A stretch of 64,000 bases of DNA from Streptomyces catenulae (GTDB taxonomy: Bacteria > Actinomycetota > Actinomycetes > Streptomycetales > Streptomycetaceae): the NCBI RefSeq assembly GCF_000718015.1, contig NZ_JODY01000023.1, forward strand, positions 1 through 64,000, read 5' to 3'. Shown in pieces: positions 1 to 8,209 of this stretch (positions are counted from its first letter, which is position 1; each line of letters opens with the position of its first letter). The translations under genes and the position numbers were made by a program. Below the pieces are notes generated by a model. The model had not been told where the DNA came from. It did no database searches and saw only the letters and a list, made by a program, of their open reading frames with translations.

Positions 1-152
1 CAACCCACCCAGCCCAGCTCAAGCCCCCTGCCCTACCTCGCCCCCGTCCCCCGTCCCCCGTCTCCCGACACACCCGCGCCCCGCTCCAGGGGGACGGAGC
101 GGGGCGTCGGTGGCGAGCGGGGACGGCGGTGTCGGTTACCGCCGCGGTGCGG

Positions 153-377
153 TTACCAGTCGCTCTTGGACGAGGACGTGGCGGAACCACTGAACCTGCG
201 CACCAGATAGATGACGCCCGCGATGAGGGCCACCGCGATGAGGACCTTGAACAGGAGGCCGATCAGGAATCCGACCGCGCTGGCGATCAGCCCGCCGAAG
301 ACGACGAGCAGAACCACGGGCACCACGACCCAGGTCACCCACCACGGAAGCCCCGCGAATATTCCCTTACCTGCCAC
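153..377 (-). CDS. DUF5326-like small membrane protein
   Basis: A 74-residue protein of unknown function. It has two closely spaced hydrophobic stretches (about residues 12-33 and 36-60, rich in V, L, I and G) followed by a short polar tail rich in Ser and Lys, so it probably sits in the cytoplasmic membrane. The composition and length resemble the small DUF5326 proteins found beside a cupin gene in streptomycetes (family recalled, not searched). It is encoded on the same strand as the cupin gene, about 300 bases downstream of it. No catalytic residues are visible. Confidence in the coding call is good, in any function nil. Confidence 0.75.
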   Translation of the reverse strand: MAGKGIFAGLPWWVTWVVVPVVLLVVFGGLIASAVGFLIGLLFKVLIAVALIAGVIYLVRRFSGSATSSSKSDW

Positions 378-676
378 TGCTCTGCCCTGCTTTCTGTGTC
401 CGCGGCGGGCCCGGCGCGGCCTGCCGTGTACCGCGCCGGATCCTTGCCGTCGTCAACCGCTGCTGTGTGTACTGCTACTGCCGTATCCGGAACTGCCGTT
501 GACCGGAGATGGTCCGCTTCGCCCTTCCCGGTGCGGAGTGTGTGGTGCCGCTCCGTGTGGGGTCGGGCTCTGCGTCCCCCTTCACTCACGATGCTAGGGG
601 TGGTGGGGGGCGTGTGGGGGCTTCGTATCCCTGGGGGATCCCTGAACCGACCCTTACGGGTTCCGGGTGGCGACCC
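378..676. other. intergenic gap without a convincing gene
   Basis: About 300 bases between the small membrane protein and the cupin gene, both on the minus strand. Part is G-rich on the plus strand (around 596-635). Short open frames cross it in several phases but have the arginine- and proline-rich composition of shadow frames. It presumably holds the promoter of the membrane-protein gene. Confidence 0.4.
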
Positions 677-994
677 TCAGCTTTCCGGGGGAGAGAACAC
701 CACCATGACCCTCAGGTCCTCGCTGATGTGGTGGAACTTGTGGGGCACCCCGGCGGGGACGTAGACCACGCTGCCACGGGCGACGGACTGGGTTTCGGTG
801 CCGACCGTGATCGCGGCGCGGCCGCTGACCACCAGGTACACCTCGTCCTGGTGGTGCGGCTGCTGGGGGTCGGCGTCGCCGGCGTCGAGCGCGTACAGCC
901 CGACGGACATGTTGCGTTCCTTGAGGAACTGCAGATACGCACCGTTGTGGGCGGCTCGTTCCGCCTCCAGCTCATCCAGTCGGAAAGCCTTCAC
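677..994 (-). CDS. cupin domain protein
   Basis: A 105-residue single-domain cupin. Cupin motif 1 is seen around residues 46-65 (QPHHQDEVYLVVSG, metal ligands His-His-Glu) and motif 2 in the PAGVPHKFHHI segment, giving the usual metal-binding beta barrel. Small cupins of this kind bind a divalent metal and may act as dioxygenases, isomerases or sensors; the sequence does not say which. It diverges from the holin-like gene that starts 46 bases away, so the two share a short promoter region. Length is complete for a monocupin. Confidence 0.88.
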   Translation of the reverse strand: MKAFRLDELEAERAAHNGAYLQFLKERNMSVGLYALDAGDADPQQPHHQDEVYLVVSGRAAITVGTETQSVARGSVVYVPAGVPHKFHHISEDLRVMVVFSPPES

Positions 995-1039
995 GTCCTA
1001 CCCCTCAGTCATCCAGGACTCGTCTGCGACGATCTCACC

Positions 1040-1420
1040 ATGAAGAACTTCTTGGTCAAGACGATCGCCAACGCCGCGGCGCTTGCCGTGGCCGTCTTCC
1101 TGCTGAAGCCGGACATCTCGCTGACCGGCGACAGCACCGGTCATCAGGCGCTGACCCTGATACTGGTCGCGCTGATCTTCGGAGTGGTGAACTTCGTCGT
1201 CAAGCCGATCGTGAAGCTGCTGTCGTTCCCGCTGTTCATCCTGACGCTCGGCCTGATCACGCTGGTCGTCAACGCGCTGATGCTGATGCTGACGTCCTGG
1301 CTCGCCGGGACGCTCGACCTCGCGTTCCACGTCGACGGTTTCTGGACCGCGGTGCTCGGCGGCGTGATCGTGTCGATCGTCTCCTGGGCCATGCACATCA
1401 TGCTGCCCGACGAGGACTGA
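1040..1420 (+). CDS. phage-holin-4-superfamily membrane protein
   Basis: A 126-residue integral membrane protein with about four hydrophobic segments (near residues 5-22, 38-60, 65-92 and 100-122). The pattern, including VNFVVKPIVKLLSFPLFILT, is that of the bacterial Phage_holin_4_2 family (YvlD-like). Despite the name these are usually chromosomal envelope proteins, and nothing phage-like surrounds it here. The ATG at 1040 is chosen because homology-like sequence begins there; the open frame extends upstream without recognisable content. It ends 8 bases before the phosphatase gene and may be cotranscribed with it. Confidence 0.85.
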   Translation: MKNFLVKTIANAAALAVAVFLLKPDISLTGDSTGHQALTLILVALIFGVVNFVVKPIVKLLSFPLFILTLGLITLVVNALMLMLTSWLAGTLDLAFHVDGFWTAVLGGVIVSIVSWAMHIMLPDED

Positions 1421-1428
1421 CCGGCGCC

Positions 1429-1995
1429 GTGTCCCGTACGCCCCGTCGCCCGTTCCGCGTCTGCTTCGTCTGCACCGGGAACATCTGCCGTTCGCCGATG
1501 GCCGAGTCCGTCTTCCGTGCCGAGGTGGCCGCGGCCGGGCTCGGGGACCGCGTCGTGGTGGACAGCGCCGGTGTCGACGGCTGGCACGAGGGCGAGGGCG
1601 CCGATCCGCGTACCGTCGGCGTGCTGACCGCCGCCGGTTATCCGGCGGAGCACCGTGCCCGCCGCTTCGACGCCTCGTGGTTCGCCGACCGCGACCTGGT
1701 GATCGCGCTGGACGGCGGCCATCTGCGGGCGCTGCGCCGGATGGCGCCCGGCCCCGACGACGCCGCCAAGGTCCGGCTGCTGCGTTCCTACGATCCCGCC
1801 GGGCCCGCCCCGGAGGAGCTCGACGTCCCCGATCCGTACTTCGGCGGCCCGGCGGATTTCGCGGGCTGTCTGGAGCAGGTCGAGGCGGCGTGCGCGGGTC
1901 TGCTGGCGGCGGTCTCCGACGCCGTGACCGGGGGAGCGCCGACGGTGCCGCTCCCCGGGGACGGCACCCCTTCTCCCCCAGAGGAGCGCTCATGA
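1429..1995 (+). CDS. low-molecular-weight protein-tyrosine phosphatase
   Basis: A 188-residue LMW-PTP. The P-loop CX5R signature is seen at residues 15-21 (CTGNICR) followed by SPMAES, and the general-acid loop appears as DVPDPYFGG near residue 140. These enzymes hydrolyse phosphotyrosine through a cysteinyl-phosphate intermediate; the family member PtpA of streptomycetes is linked to secondary metabolism, but orthology is not established here. The GTG start is 8 bases after the preceding stop. Its stop overlaps the start of the next gene in an ATGA junction, so translation of the two is probably coupled. A C-terminal tail of about 25 residues is Pro/Gly-rich. Confidence 0.93.
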   Translation: MSRTPRRPFRVCFVCTGNICRSPMAESVFRAEVAAAGLGDRVVVDSAGVDGWHEGEGADPRTVGVLTAAGYPAEHRARRFDASWFADRDLVIALDGGHLRALRRMAPGPDDAAKVRLLRSYDPAGPAPEELDVPDPYFGGPADFAGCLEQVEAACAGLLAAVSDAVTGGAPTVPLPGDGTPSPPEERS

Positions 1996-3122
1996 CCGGT
2001 GACGGCACCCGCGCCGTCCGCGCCGGGCTTCCCGAGCCCGTCGCCCACGAACCGTCCCTGCCCGGGCCGGTGTTCGCGGCCCATTTCCATCTGCCCGGCG
2101 ACGTCGGCGGCCCGTACACCTACGGCCGGGACGGCAATCCGACGTGGACGCGGCTGGAGGAGGCCATCGGCGCACTCGAATCGCCGCACGCCCCCGCGCA
2201 GACCGTGACGTTCGCGTCCGGGATGGCCGCGATCAGCGCGGTGCTCTTCTCGCAGCTGAAGTCCGGGGACGCGGTGGTACTGCCGTCGGACGGCTATCAG
2301 TTGCTGCCCGCGGTCCGGTCCCGGCTGGAGAGTTACGGGATCGAGGTCCGGACCGCGCCGACGGCGCACGATGCGCAGCTCGACGTCCTGGAGGGCGCCC
2401 GGCTGCTGTGGCTGGAGACGCCGTCCAACCCGGGTCTGGACGTGTGTGACGTCCGGCGGCTGGTGGCGGCGGCGCACGAGCGCGGCGCGCTGGTGGCCGT
2501 CGACAACACCCTCGCCACTCCGTTGGGGCAGCGTCCGTTGGAGCTGGGTGCGGACTTCTCGGTGGCCAGCGGCACCAAGGCGCTCTCCGGGCACGGCGAC
2601 GTACTGCTCGGCTATGTGACCACCCACCGGGCGGAGCTCGCGGACGCGGTGCGGCTGTGGCGGAAGACGGTCGGTGCGATTCCGGGGCCGATGGAGAGCT
2701 GGTTGGCGCACCGTTCGCTGGCGACGCTCGCGCTCCGGGTGCGGCAGCAGTCGGCGGGTGCGCTGGCGCTGGCGGAGTCGCTGGGCGGGCGGGCGGAGGT
2801 CTCCGGGGTGCGCCATCCCGGGCTGCCGTCCGATCCGTCGCACGCGTTGGCCGTGGCGCAGATGCGGCCGGGGCGGTTCGGCTCCGTGGTGTCGTTCACG
2901 CTGCCGGACCGGGCGCACGCGGAGCGGTTCCTGGCGGCGCTGACGCTGGTGGACGATGCGACGAGTTTCGGGAGTGTGCGGTCGACCGCCGAGCGCCGGG
3001 CCCGCTGGGGCGGGGACGCGGTGGCGGAGGGCTTCATCCGTTTCTCGGTGGGGGTCGAGGACCCGGACGATCTGATCGCGGACGTCCACCGGGCGCTGGA
3101 CGCGGCGCTGCGCGACGCCTGA
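1992..3122 (+). CDS. cystathionine gamma-lyase / Cys-Met metabolism PLP enzyme
   Basis: A 376-residue fold-type I PLP enzyme of the Cys/Met metabolism family. Visible marks are YGRDGNPT near the N terminus, FASGMAAISAVL, DNTLATP and the cofactor lysine in SGTKALSGHGD (K196). Such enzymes cleave or form C-S bonds in the transsulfuration pathway; the gamma-lyase assignment is by overall resemblance and a gamma-synthase or methionine lyase cannot be excluded. The ATG at 1992 overlaps the stop of the phosphatase gene, which fixes the start and suggests an operon. Length is normal for the family. Confidence 0.88.
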   Translation: MTGDGTRAVRAGLPEPVAHEPSLPGPVFAAHFHLPGDVGGPYTYGRDGNPTWTRLEEAIGALESPHAPAQTVTFASGMAAISAVLFSQLKSGDAVVLPSDGYQLLPAVRSRLESYGIEVRTAPTAHDAQLDVLEGARLLWLETPSNPGLDVCDVRRLVAAAHERGALVAVDNTLATPLGQRPLELGADFSVASGTKALSGHGDVLLGYVTTHRAELADAVRLWRKTVGAIPGPMESWLAHRSLATLALRVRQQSAGALALAESLGGRAEVSGVRHPGLPSDPSHALAVAQMRPGRFGSVVSFTLPDRAHAERFLAALTLVDDATSFGSVRSTAERRARWGGDAVAEGFIRFSVGVEDPDDLIADVHRALDAALRDA

Positions 3123-3294
3123 CGCGGGGCCCGCGCCGCCGTCACCGGGTGGGCGGGGTCTGCGTCGTCCGGTGGTCACGGTCGGTGGCGGTGTGGACGG
3201 CGGGGACGGCGGCGGTGGCTCATCCCCGACGGGGGTGCGGAACCGGGGGCTCCGGTGGGGTTTCGGTCGCCGGTGAGTGCGGCATCTGTCCTCT

Positions 3295-3774
3295 ATGACC
3301 GTACGGCCAGTCGTCAAACGGACCGCCCGGGCGATTCTGCTCGACGGCGCGGATCTCATCCTGATCAAGCGCACCAAGCCGGGTCGCGCCCCTTACTGGA
3401 TCACTCCCGGTGGTGGTGTCGAGCCCACGGACGCCACGGTGACCGACGCGCTCCACCGGGAGTTGGACGAGGAGTTGGGCGCGAAGGTCAAGGACGTCGT
3501 GCCGGTGTTCGTGGACACCGTCGAGCACATCGGCGACAGCGGTGTGGACGGCGTGAAGGTGCAGCATTTCTTCGTCTGCCGGCTGGACACCATGGATCTC
3601 TCCCGGCGGCACGGCCCGGAGGTCGAGGAGCCCTGCGGGGAGTACGAGATCGTGCGGGTGCCGTTCACCCGGGTGGGGATCGCCTCCGTCGAGGTCGTCC
3701 CGCTCTCCCTGCGGCACTATCTGGACGGCAACATCGAGGGCGTACGCGCGATGCACGCCCCTGACCTGGGGTGA
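3295..3774 (+). CDS. NUDIX hydrolase
   Basis: A 159-residue NUDIX-fold protein, expected to hydrolyse a nucleoside diphosphate linked to another moiety. The Nudix box is seen at GGGVEPTDATV followed by RELDEELGA: the metal-binding REUxEExGU half is intact, but the first Glu of the canonical GX5E half reads Ala. An N-terminal strand-rich part (RAILLDGADLILIKR) is typical. The ATG at 3295 begins the conserved sequence; an in-frame GTG 18 bases upstream is possible. A strong convergent hairpin follows the stop. The substrate cannot be told. Confidence 0.88.
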   Translation: MTVRPVVKRTARAILLDGADLILIKRTKPGRAPYWITPGGGVEPTDATVTDALHRELDEELGAKVKDVVPVFVDTVEHIGDSGVDGVKVQHFFVCRLDTMDLSRRHGPEVEEPCGEYEIVRVPFTRVGIASVEVVPLSLRHYLDGNIEGVRAMHAPDLG

Positions 3775-3814
3775 TCCGGCGCCGGGCGGAGCCTGCGCGT
3801 ACGGGTGCGACGGC

Positions 3815-3860
3815 GGAGGACGAGGGGCGTGCGGGAGTACCCGCGCGCCCCTCGTCCTCC
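3815..3860. terminator. bidirectional hairpin terminator
   Basis: Inverted repeat with 21-base arms (3815-3835 and 3840-3860, one mismatch) and a 4-base loop, lying between the convergent NUDIX and flavin-binding genes. There is no long U tract, which is usual for high-GC actinobacteria. Confidence 0.8.
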
Positions 3861-3873
3861 CGGGGCCGGGGGC

Positions 3874-4698
3874 TCAGCCGAACCAGCCGCGGAACTCCGG
3901 GTCCTCGGCGGGGCGCCGCTGGCGGGCGCGGGCCAGGACCCGTTCGACCTCGCCCTGGAAGCCCTGGTTGAGCGCCTCGACGATGCCGTCGGGCTCGCCG
4001 CGCAGCCGGGGTCCCGGGGTGTCCTCGTGGCGACCGCCGCGCAGATGCTCCTGATCGTGGCCGGGGCGGCGGAACGGCGGGCGGACGGGGGCCTCGGCCG
4101 CCGCGCCGAAGAAGTCGCCGCCCTTGCGCCGCTGGTCGTCGGTGCCCCAGGCGCGTGCGCCGCGCTCCTGCCGGGGCACCTTCTGGAGGTGGGGTATGTG
4201 CTTGGCGCAGTGGATGTACGCCTCCTCGACCTCGACGGCCACCCACAGCTGGGCGCGCCGCCCGGGGACGGGGTCGACGGGCAGCCAGGGGTACTGCTGC
4301 CGCATCTCCTCGTCGAGGACCACCCGGGCCCGGCCGTTGATGTGCAGGCCGATCCGGTCCCGGAGGAAGTCGACCATCAGCAGGCCCAGGCGGGGGTTCT
4401 CCGAGAGGTTGCCGACCGAGGCCATGACGCCGTTGCCGCGGTACTCGGGGTAGGCGAGGTGGCGGTTGCCGAGCACCTGGACGAAGCCGGGCGGTCCGGC
4501 CCGGAACGACGAGTCGCATTCGCCGTGCCGGTCCGCGGTGGCCAGGAAGAACATCTCCTGCCGGGCCACGAACTCCTGCATCGCGCCGTTGAGGTGGTCG
4601 AGGACCTGGTCTCTGTAGAAGCGGTCGGCCCGCTCCGTCGTTCCCAGCCGCTGCTGGACGAGGTGCTCCCCGTCGCTGCCCGGACGCGCGTCGTGCAT
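3874..4698 (-). CDS. pyridoxamine 5'-phosphate oxidase-family flavin-binding protein
   Basis: A 274-residue protein whose first 180 residues have the split-barrel fold of the PNPOx family: MFFLATADRHGECDSSFRAG, then GNGVMASVGNLSENPRLGLLMVDF and IGLHINGRARVV. Members bind FMN or F420 and often act on small molecules or haem; the specific reaction cannot be inferred. The C-terminal part is Arg/Pro-rich and probably disordered. The ATG at 4698 is chosen because the open frame upstream lacks family-like sequence. It is transcribed in the same direction as the globin-reductase gene, which ends 49 bases upstream, so the two may share redox chemistry. Confidence 0.82.
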   Translation of the reverse strand: MHDARPGSDGEHLVQQRLGTTERADRFYRDQVLDHLNGAMQEFVARQEMFFLATADRHGECDSSFRAGPPGFVQVLGNRHLAYPEYRGNGVMASVGNLSENPRLGLLMVDFLRDRIGLHINGRARVVLDEEMRQQYPWLPVDPVPGRRAQLWVAVEVEEAYIHCAKHIPHLQKVPRQERGARAWGTDDQRRKGGDFFGAAAEAPVRPPFRRPGHDQEHLRGGRHEDTPGPRLRGEPDGIVEALNQGFQGEVERVLARARQRRPAEDPEFRGWFG

Positions 4699-4747
4699 GC
4701 CGTGTCCCTCCCGTGAACCGCCGGGTTCACCCTGTACTGCCAAGACC

Positions 4748-6715
4748 TCACTCCCCCGCCGGGACCAGTTCGTCGACGGAGTCGTGCCGGATGCGGTCGG
4801 TCGGGACACCGGCCCCCACCAGCGCCGCCACACCGCTGCGGATCAGTCCGGGCGGGCCGGACAGATACGCGTCGAACTCCCGCCACGGGCCGTACTGCCG
4901 TACCGCGTCCGGCAGTTCACCGGTGACGCCGTTGGCCCGGCCGACCGCCGGACCGGTGGAGACGACCGGACGGACCTGCAACCACGGGTAGGAGGACTCC
5001 AGCCGCAGCATGGTCTCCATGTCGTAGAGGTCGTGGTCGCTGCGGGCGCCGTAGAAGACCTCGACGCGGCGCCGGACGCCATGGGTGGCGACGTCCTCGA
5101 TGAGCGCCTTGATGGGCGCGATGCCGGTGCCGCCGCCCACGCACAGCAGGCCGTTGCGGGTGGTGTGGTCGACGGTCATGGAGCCCACGGGTCCGCCGAG
5201 GCGCAGGACGTCGCCGGGGCGGGCGCGGTGCACCAGCGCGTTGGAGACCCAACCGGCCGGGACGGCCTTGACGTGGAAGGAGAGCAGACCGTCCGAACGG
5301 GGCGCCGAGGCGAAGGAGTAGTGCCGCCACACCCGCGGCCACCAGGGCGTTTCCAGGCTGGTGTACTGCCCGGCGCGGAACGGGTACGGCTGGTCGGGGC
5401 GGACGGTGACCACCGCGATGTCGGGGGTGCGCAGCTCGTGGGAGACCACCTCGGCCTGCCACCAGGCGGGCGCGACCGCTTCGTCCTCGGCCGCCGCGTC
5501 GATCATGATCTGGGAGATCGCGGTGTACGCGCGCACCCACGCGGCCTCGGTCTCCGGGCCCCAGCTCAGCGTCGCGTACCGGGCGAGCGCGCCCAGCAGG
5601 CTCTCGCCGACGGCCGGATAGTGGTCGGGCAGCGTGCCGTACTTGCGGTGGCCGCGGCCGAGGTGCGAGAGGTACGCGGTGAGCCGGTCGCTGTCGTCGA
5701 TGTGCCGGGCGGCGGTGAGCAGCGCCTTGAAGAGCCGGTCGCGCTGGGTGTCCATCGCGGCGGGGAACAGCGCCCGCAGATCGGGGTGCTGGACGAAGAG
5801 CATCGCGTAGAAGTACGACGTCACCTTGTCGGAGACCGGTTCGATCTCGGTCAGCGTGCGCCGGATCAGCGCCGCGTCGGCGGACTCCGGCGCGTCGGGG
5901 GAGGCGGCGGTGACGAGGGACTCCAGGGCGGCCGGAGAACCCTGCGGCACGGCGGCGGGCGCGGGCTCCACCGGGGGCGCGGGGGCCGCGGGGGCGGGGG
6001 TCGCCGGTGCCGGGGCCGCCGGTGCCGGGGCCGCCGGTGCCGGGGCCGCCGGTGCCGGGGCCGCCGGTGCCGGTACGGCCTGGGCCTGGGCGGTGGGGGC
6101 CGGGGCGGCCGGGGCCGGTCTTGTCGCGGCGGGTGGCGGTGCGGCCGGGGCGGGGCTCGCCGGAGCCGTCGGGTCCGGGGCGGCGTCCTGGGCCGAAGGG
6201 GCGGCCGGGCGGTTGCCGAAGGCGGAGAACGGCGCGGGCTCGGGCGGCGCGAAGGGGGCGGCGGCGGGCCGTGCGGTGGCGGCGTCCGGCCCGGGGGCGG
6301 TGCTGCGGGCGGCGGCGTTGCCTACCGGGCGGACCGGGGTCGGCCGACGTTCGGGTATGCGCTCCTGACGGGCGGCGGGCGTCTGCTCGGGCACCCGCAG
6401 CCCCGGCCCGTCGAACGGGGTGTCGTGACGGTCGGCGAACCAGTCCGGCCCGGAGACGTGGCCGCGCCCCGCGGCAGGTGCGGGTCCGCCGTCGTCCGGC
6501 TCGGGTCCGCGGTCGTGGCCGTGGGAGCCGTCGTCGGGGATGCCGCCGGGGTGCGGGGTGGTGCCGTCGTCCTCCCGGGCGGGTGCGGCGCCCGGTCGCT
6601 CCTGGTGTTCGTCGGAGGACTCCTGCGACGGTTTCGCCGGAGTGAACCAACCCCAATCGCCACTGCTGCCTCCGGAAGAGCCGTTATCGGCCGTCGCGGT
6701 GGTCGGAGCGTCCAT
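4748..6715 (-). CDS. globin / ferredoxin-reductase-type fusion (flavohaemoglobin-like)
   Basis: A 655-residue fusion. Residues 1 to about 265 are a low-complexity Ala/Pro-rich region; then comes a globin domain (TEIEPVSDKVTSYFYAMLF, FPAAMDTQRDRLFKALL, HLGRGHRKYGTLPDHY), an FAD-binding barrel (PFRAGQYTSLETP, WRHYSFASAP) and an NAD-binding lobe (LLCVGGGTGIAPIKALIEDV, ending YLSGPPGLI). Flavohaemoglobins of this architecture detoxify nitric oxide by dioxygenation. The ATG at 6715 is preceded by AGGCGAGG; a longer frame upstream lacks a good ribosome site. Four or five 15-base tandem units encode the Ala-Pro repeats at about 6003-6073. The very long N-terminal extension is unusual compared with the ~400-residue standard enzyme. 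Confidence 0.87.
   Translation of the reverse strand: MDAPTTATADNGSSGGSSGDWGWFTPAKPSQESSDEHQERPGAAPAREDDGTTPHPGGIPDDGSHGHDRGPEPDDGGPAPAAGRGHVSGPDWFADRHDTPFDGPGLRVPEQTPAARQERIPERRPTPVRPVGNAAARSTAPGPDAATARPAAAPFAPPEPAPFSAFGNRPAAPSAQDAAPDPTAPASPAPAAPPPAATRPAPAAPAPTAQAQAVPAPAAPAPAAPAPAAPAPAAPAPATPAPAAPAPPVEPAPAAVPQGSPAALESLVTAASPDAPESADAALIRRTLTEIEPVSDKVTSYFYAMLFVQHPDLRALFPAAMDTQRDRLFKALLTAARHIDDSDRLTAYLSHLGRGHRKYGTLPDHYPAVGESLLGALARYATLSWGPETEAAWVRAYTAISQIMIDAAAEDEAVAPAWWQAEVVSHELRTPDIAVVTVRPDQPYPFRAGQYTSLETPWWPRVWRHYSFASAPRSDGLLSFHVKAVPAGWVSNALVHRARPGDVLRLGGPVGSMTVDHTTRNGLLCVGGGTGIAPIKALIEDVATHGVRRRVEVFYGARSDHDLYDMETMLRLESSYPWLQVRPVVSTGPAVGRANGVTGELPDAVRQYGPWREFDAYLSGPPGLIRSGVAALVGAGVPTDRIRHDSVDELVPAGE
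6001..6075. repeat. 15-base tandem repeat inside the globin-fusion gene
   Basis: Four to five near-identical units of GCCGGTGCCGGGGCC lie head to tail. On the minus strand they encode an APAAP-type repeat in the disordered N-terminal region of the globin fusion. The number of units is likely to vary between strains by slippage. Confidence 0.85.
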
Positions 6716-7184
6716 GGTTTGCCTCGCCTCGAACGTCTTTCGCTTGTCGTCGCACTTTCCGTCGGCCGGAACGTGCCTGAATTCCCCCAGCCTGCCCCGG
6801 AATTCTTCAACGCCCCACGTCATTCCGGCAATGCCCGCCAAGGCGGACAAAATTCACATCTCCGCTATAACGCCAGCAGACGCCCTCCACGCGCCTCAAT
6901 CTCCCGCTCCGCCGGAACGGACAGATGCCCAGAAGTCCGGATACCGTGGGTCACCTCACCGCCGGACCGCGTCGCTTCAGCGCCCGTCAGGCAGGCACAC
7001 ACGCCGCCCCGCCGCCGAACCGCCCCGACCATACCGGCAGTAGTTGAAACCACAAGTCCCCTTCCGCACCAGATCTCTGCACCACACCCGCGCACCCTCC
7101 ACACGCCGCATCCGATATCCGCGGTTCCCGCCGGAGGGAAAAATTCATCCTGTGCAACGGACGAATCCGGCGGGAAATCCCGAA
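6716..7184. other. 470-base intergenic region
   Basis: Upstream of the globin-fusion gene and downstream of the HAD gene, both on the minus strand. It is less GC-rich than its surroundings, and presumably carries the globin-fusion promoter. A 108-codon frame on the minus strand (6865-7191) is open but has no recognisable sequence and overlaps the HAD stop, so it is not called. Confidence 0.4.
7125..7176 (-). terminator. possible terminator downstream of the HAD gene
   Basis: Perfect 11-base inverted repeat (7125-7135 and 7166-7176) separated by 30 bases, just after the HAD stop codon in the direction of transcription. The long loop makes it a weak terminator candidate; it could also be a regulator site. 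Confidence 0.4.
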
Positions 7185-7820
7185 TTACCAAGAGGTGGCG
7201 ACGAGTTCATATGCTTCCCGGAGATCGCGCCCGGTGTACGCCCATGTGGCGAGGCCGCTGACATGGTGATCGGCGTTGACCGCGACCGATGTCGGCACCG
7301 CCGCGAACAGCGCGCTGTCCGACATCGAATCGCCGTACGCCACGCAGTCCGCGCGGGTCAGTCCGTACCGTGCGCACAGTTCGTCGGCTATCTCGACCTT
7401 CGCCGCCGTCGTGAGAATGCCCGCCGGATCCACCTGCTCCCGGATCGGCACCGCGGGCCAGCGCGAGCCGCGCGCCACGTCGACGCCCCACTCCAGCAGC
7501 CGCTCCACGAAGAAGCCCGGCGAGAGCGAGATCACGGCGCACCGCTCGCCGCGCGCCCGGATGTCCGCCCAGACCTCCCGGATACCGGCCAGCCACGGCG
7601 CTCCGTCGAACGCCGCCGCCACCAGCGGCTCCGTCAGCCCCTCCGCCCACAGGTCGCACGCCCGCTGCGCGAACTCCGACGGCACCAGTTCCCCGGCCGC
7701 GAACGCGCGCTCCAACTCGGCGATCTCCCGGTCGAGCCCGAGCAGCCGGGAGATCTCCACGGCGGCGGCCGATCCGTGGAGCAACGTCCCGTCCATGTCG
7801 AACAGATGTAGCTTGCCCAT
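7185..7820 (-). CDS. HAD-family phosphatase
   Basis: A 211-residue haloacid-dehalogenase phosphatase of the SerB-like type. Motif I is LFDMDGTLL (nucleophile and acid aspartates), motif II is the Ser in VISLSPGF, motif III a Lys in the TAAKVEIADEL segment, and motif IV is YGDSMSDSALF. A helical cap of about 70 residues lies between motifs I and II, as in phosphoserine phosphatases. The exact phosphomonoester substrate is unknown. It starts at an ATG and is alone on its strand; the MarR gene diverges 390 bases away. Confidence 0.85.
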   Translation of the reverse strand: MGKLHLFDMDGTLLHGSAAAVEISRLLGLDREIAELERAFAAGELVPSEFAQRACDLWAEGLTEPLVAAAFDGAPWLAGIREVWADIRARGERCAVISLSPGFFVERLLEWGVDVARGSRWPAVPIREQVDPAGILTTAAKVEIADELCARYGLTRADCVAYGDSMSDSALFAAVPTSVAVNADHHVSGLATWAYTGRDLREAYELVATSW

Positions 7821-8209
7821 GCCGCGGAGCCTAGGCGCTCCACCCCGCCCCGCGACGCCCCCCGTACCCCTACTTCTCCCCCATCCCGACCCCTACTCGC
7901 CGGTACGCGTATCCGGCCCTCCCCAGGGGCGGAGGCTACGGAGCCTCGATCTCCGGGAAAACTCCGGGGCGCCGACGGGACGATCCCGGAGACGGTGTCA
8001 GGGACCGGATCAGGGATCGGCCGAGGACGGGCCCCTATACCGGGCCCTGAACTCCGGGCGCCGAACCGGCCTCCACAGGCCGCCCCGAGCCCTCTTCCCC
8101 ACACCTCCCCGGCCCGTCCACAACGCCAACGGCCCCCTCCCCCTCCTTTCCCCGCACTCCTTTTCCCCCGTGACCTACTCTGCTCCGCACACCCCCGAGG
8201 AGGTCTTCG
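7821..8209. other. divergent intergenic region
   Basis: About 390 bases between the divergent HAD and MarR genes. The last part contains GAGGAGG before the MarR ATG. No small gene or clear operator was recognised, although a MarR autoregulatory site would be expected here. Confidence 0.4.

Noticed and set aside
1040..1420. Holin-like gene considered as sign of a prophage
   Set aside because: The family is mostly chromosomal in actinobacteria and no other phage gene is near.
6001..6075. Short regular repeats considered as a CRISPR array
   Set aside because: Units are adjacent without spacers, lie inside a gene and encode Ala-Pro repeats.
6865..7191. Possible 108-residue protein on the minus strand
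   Set aside because: No recognisable sequence, overlaps the HAD stop and a candidate terminator; not enough support.
4697..7261. Very long open frame on the plus strand (854 codons)
   Set aside because: It is antisense to the globin-fusion gene and spans its tandem repeats; the composition (Arg, Gly, Val rich) is that of a GC-driven shadow, and the minus-strand protein has clear domains.
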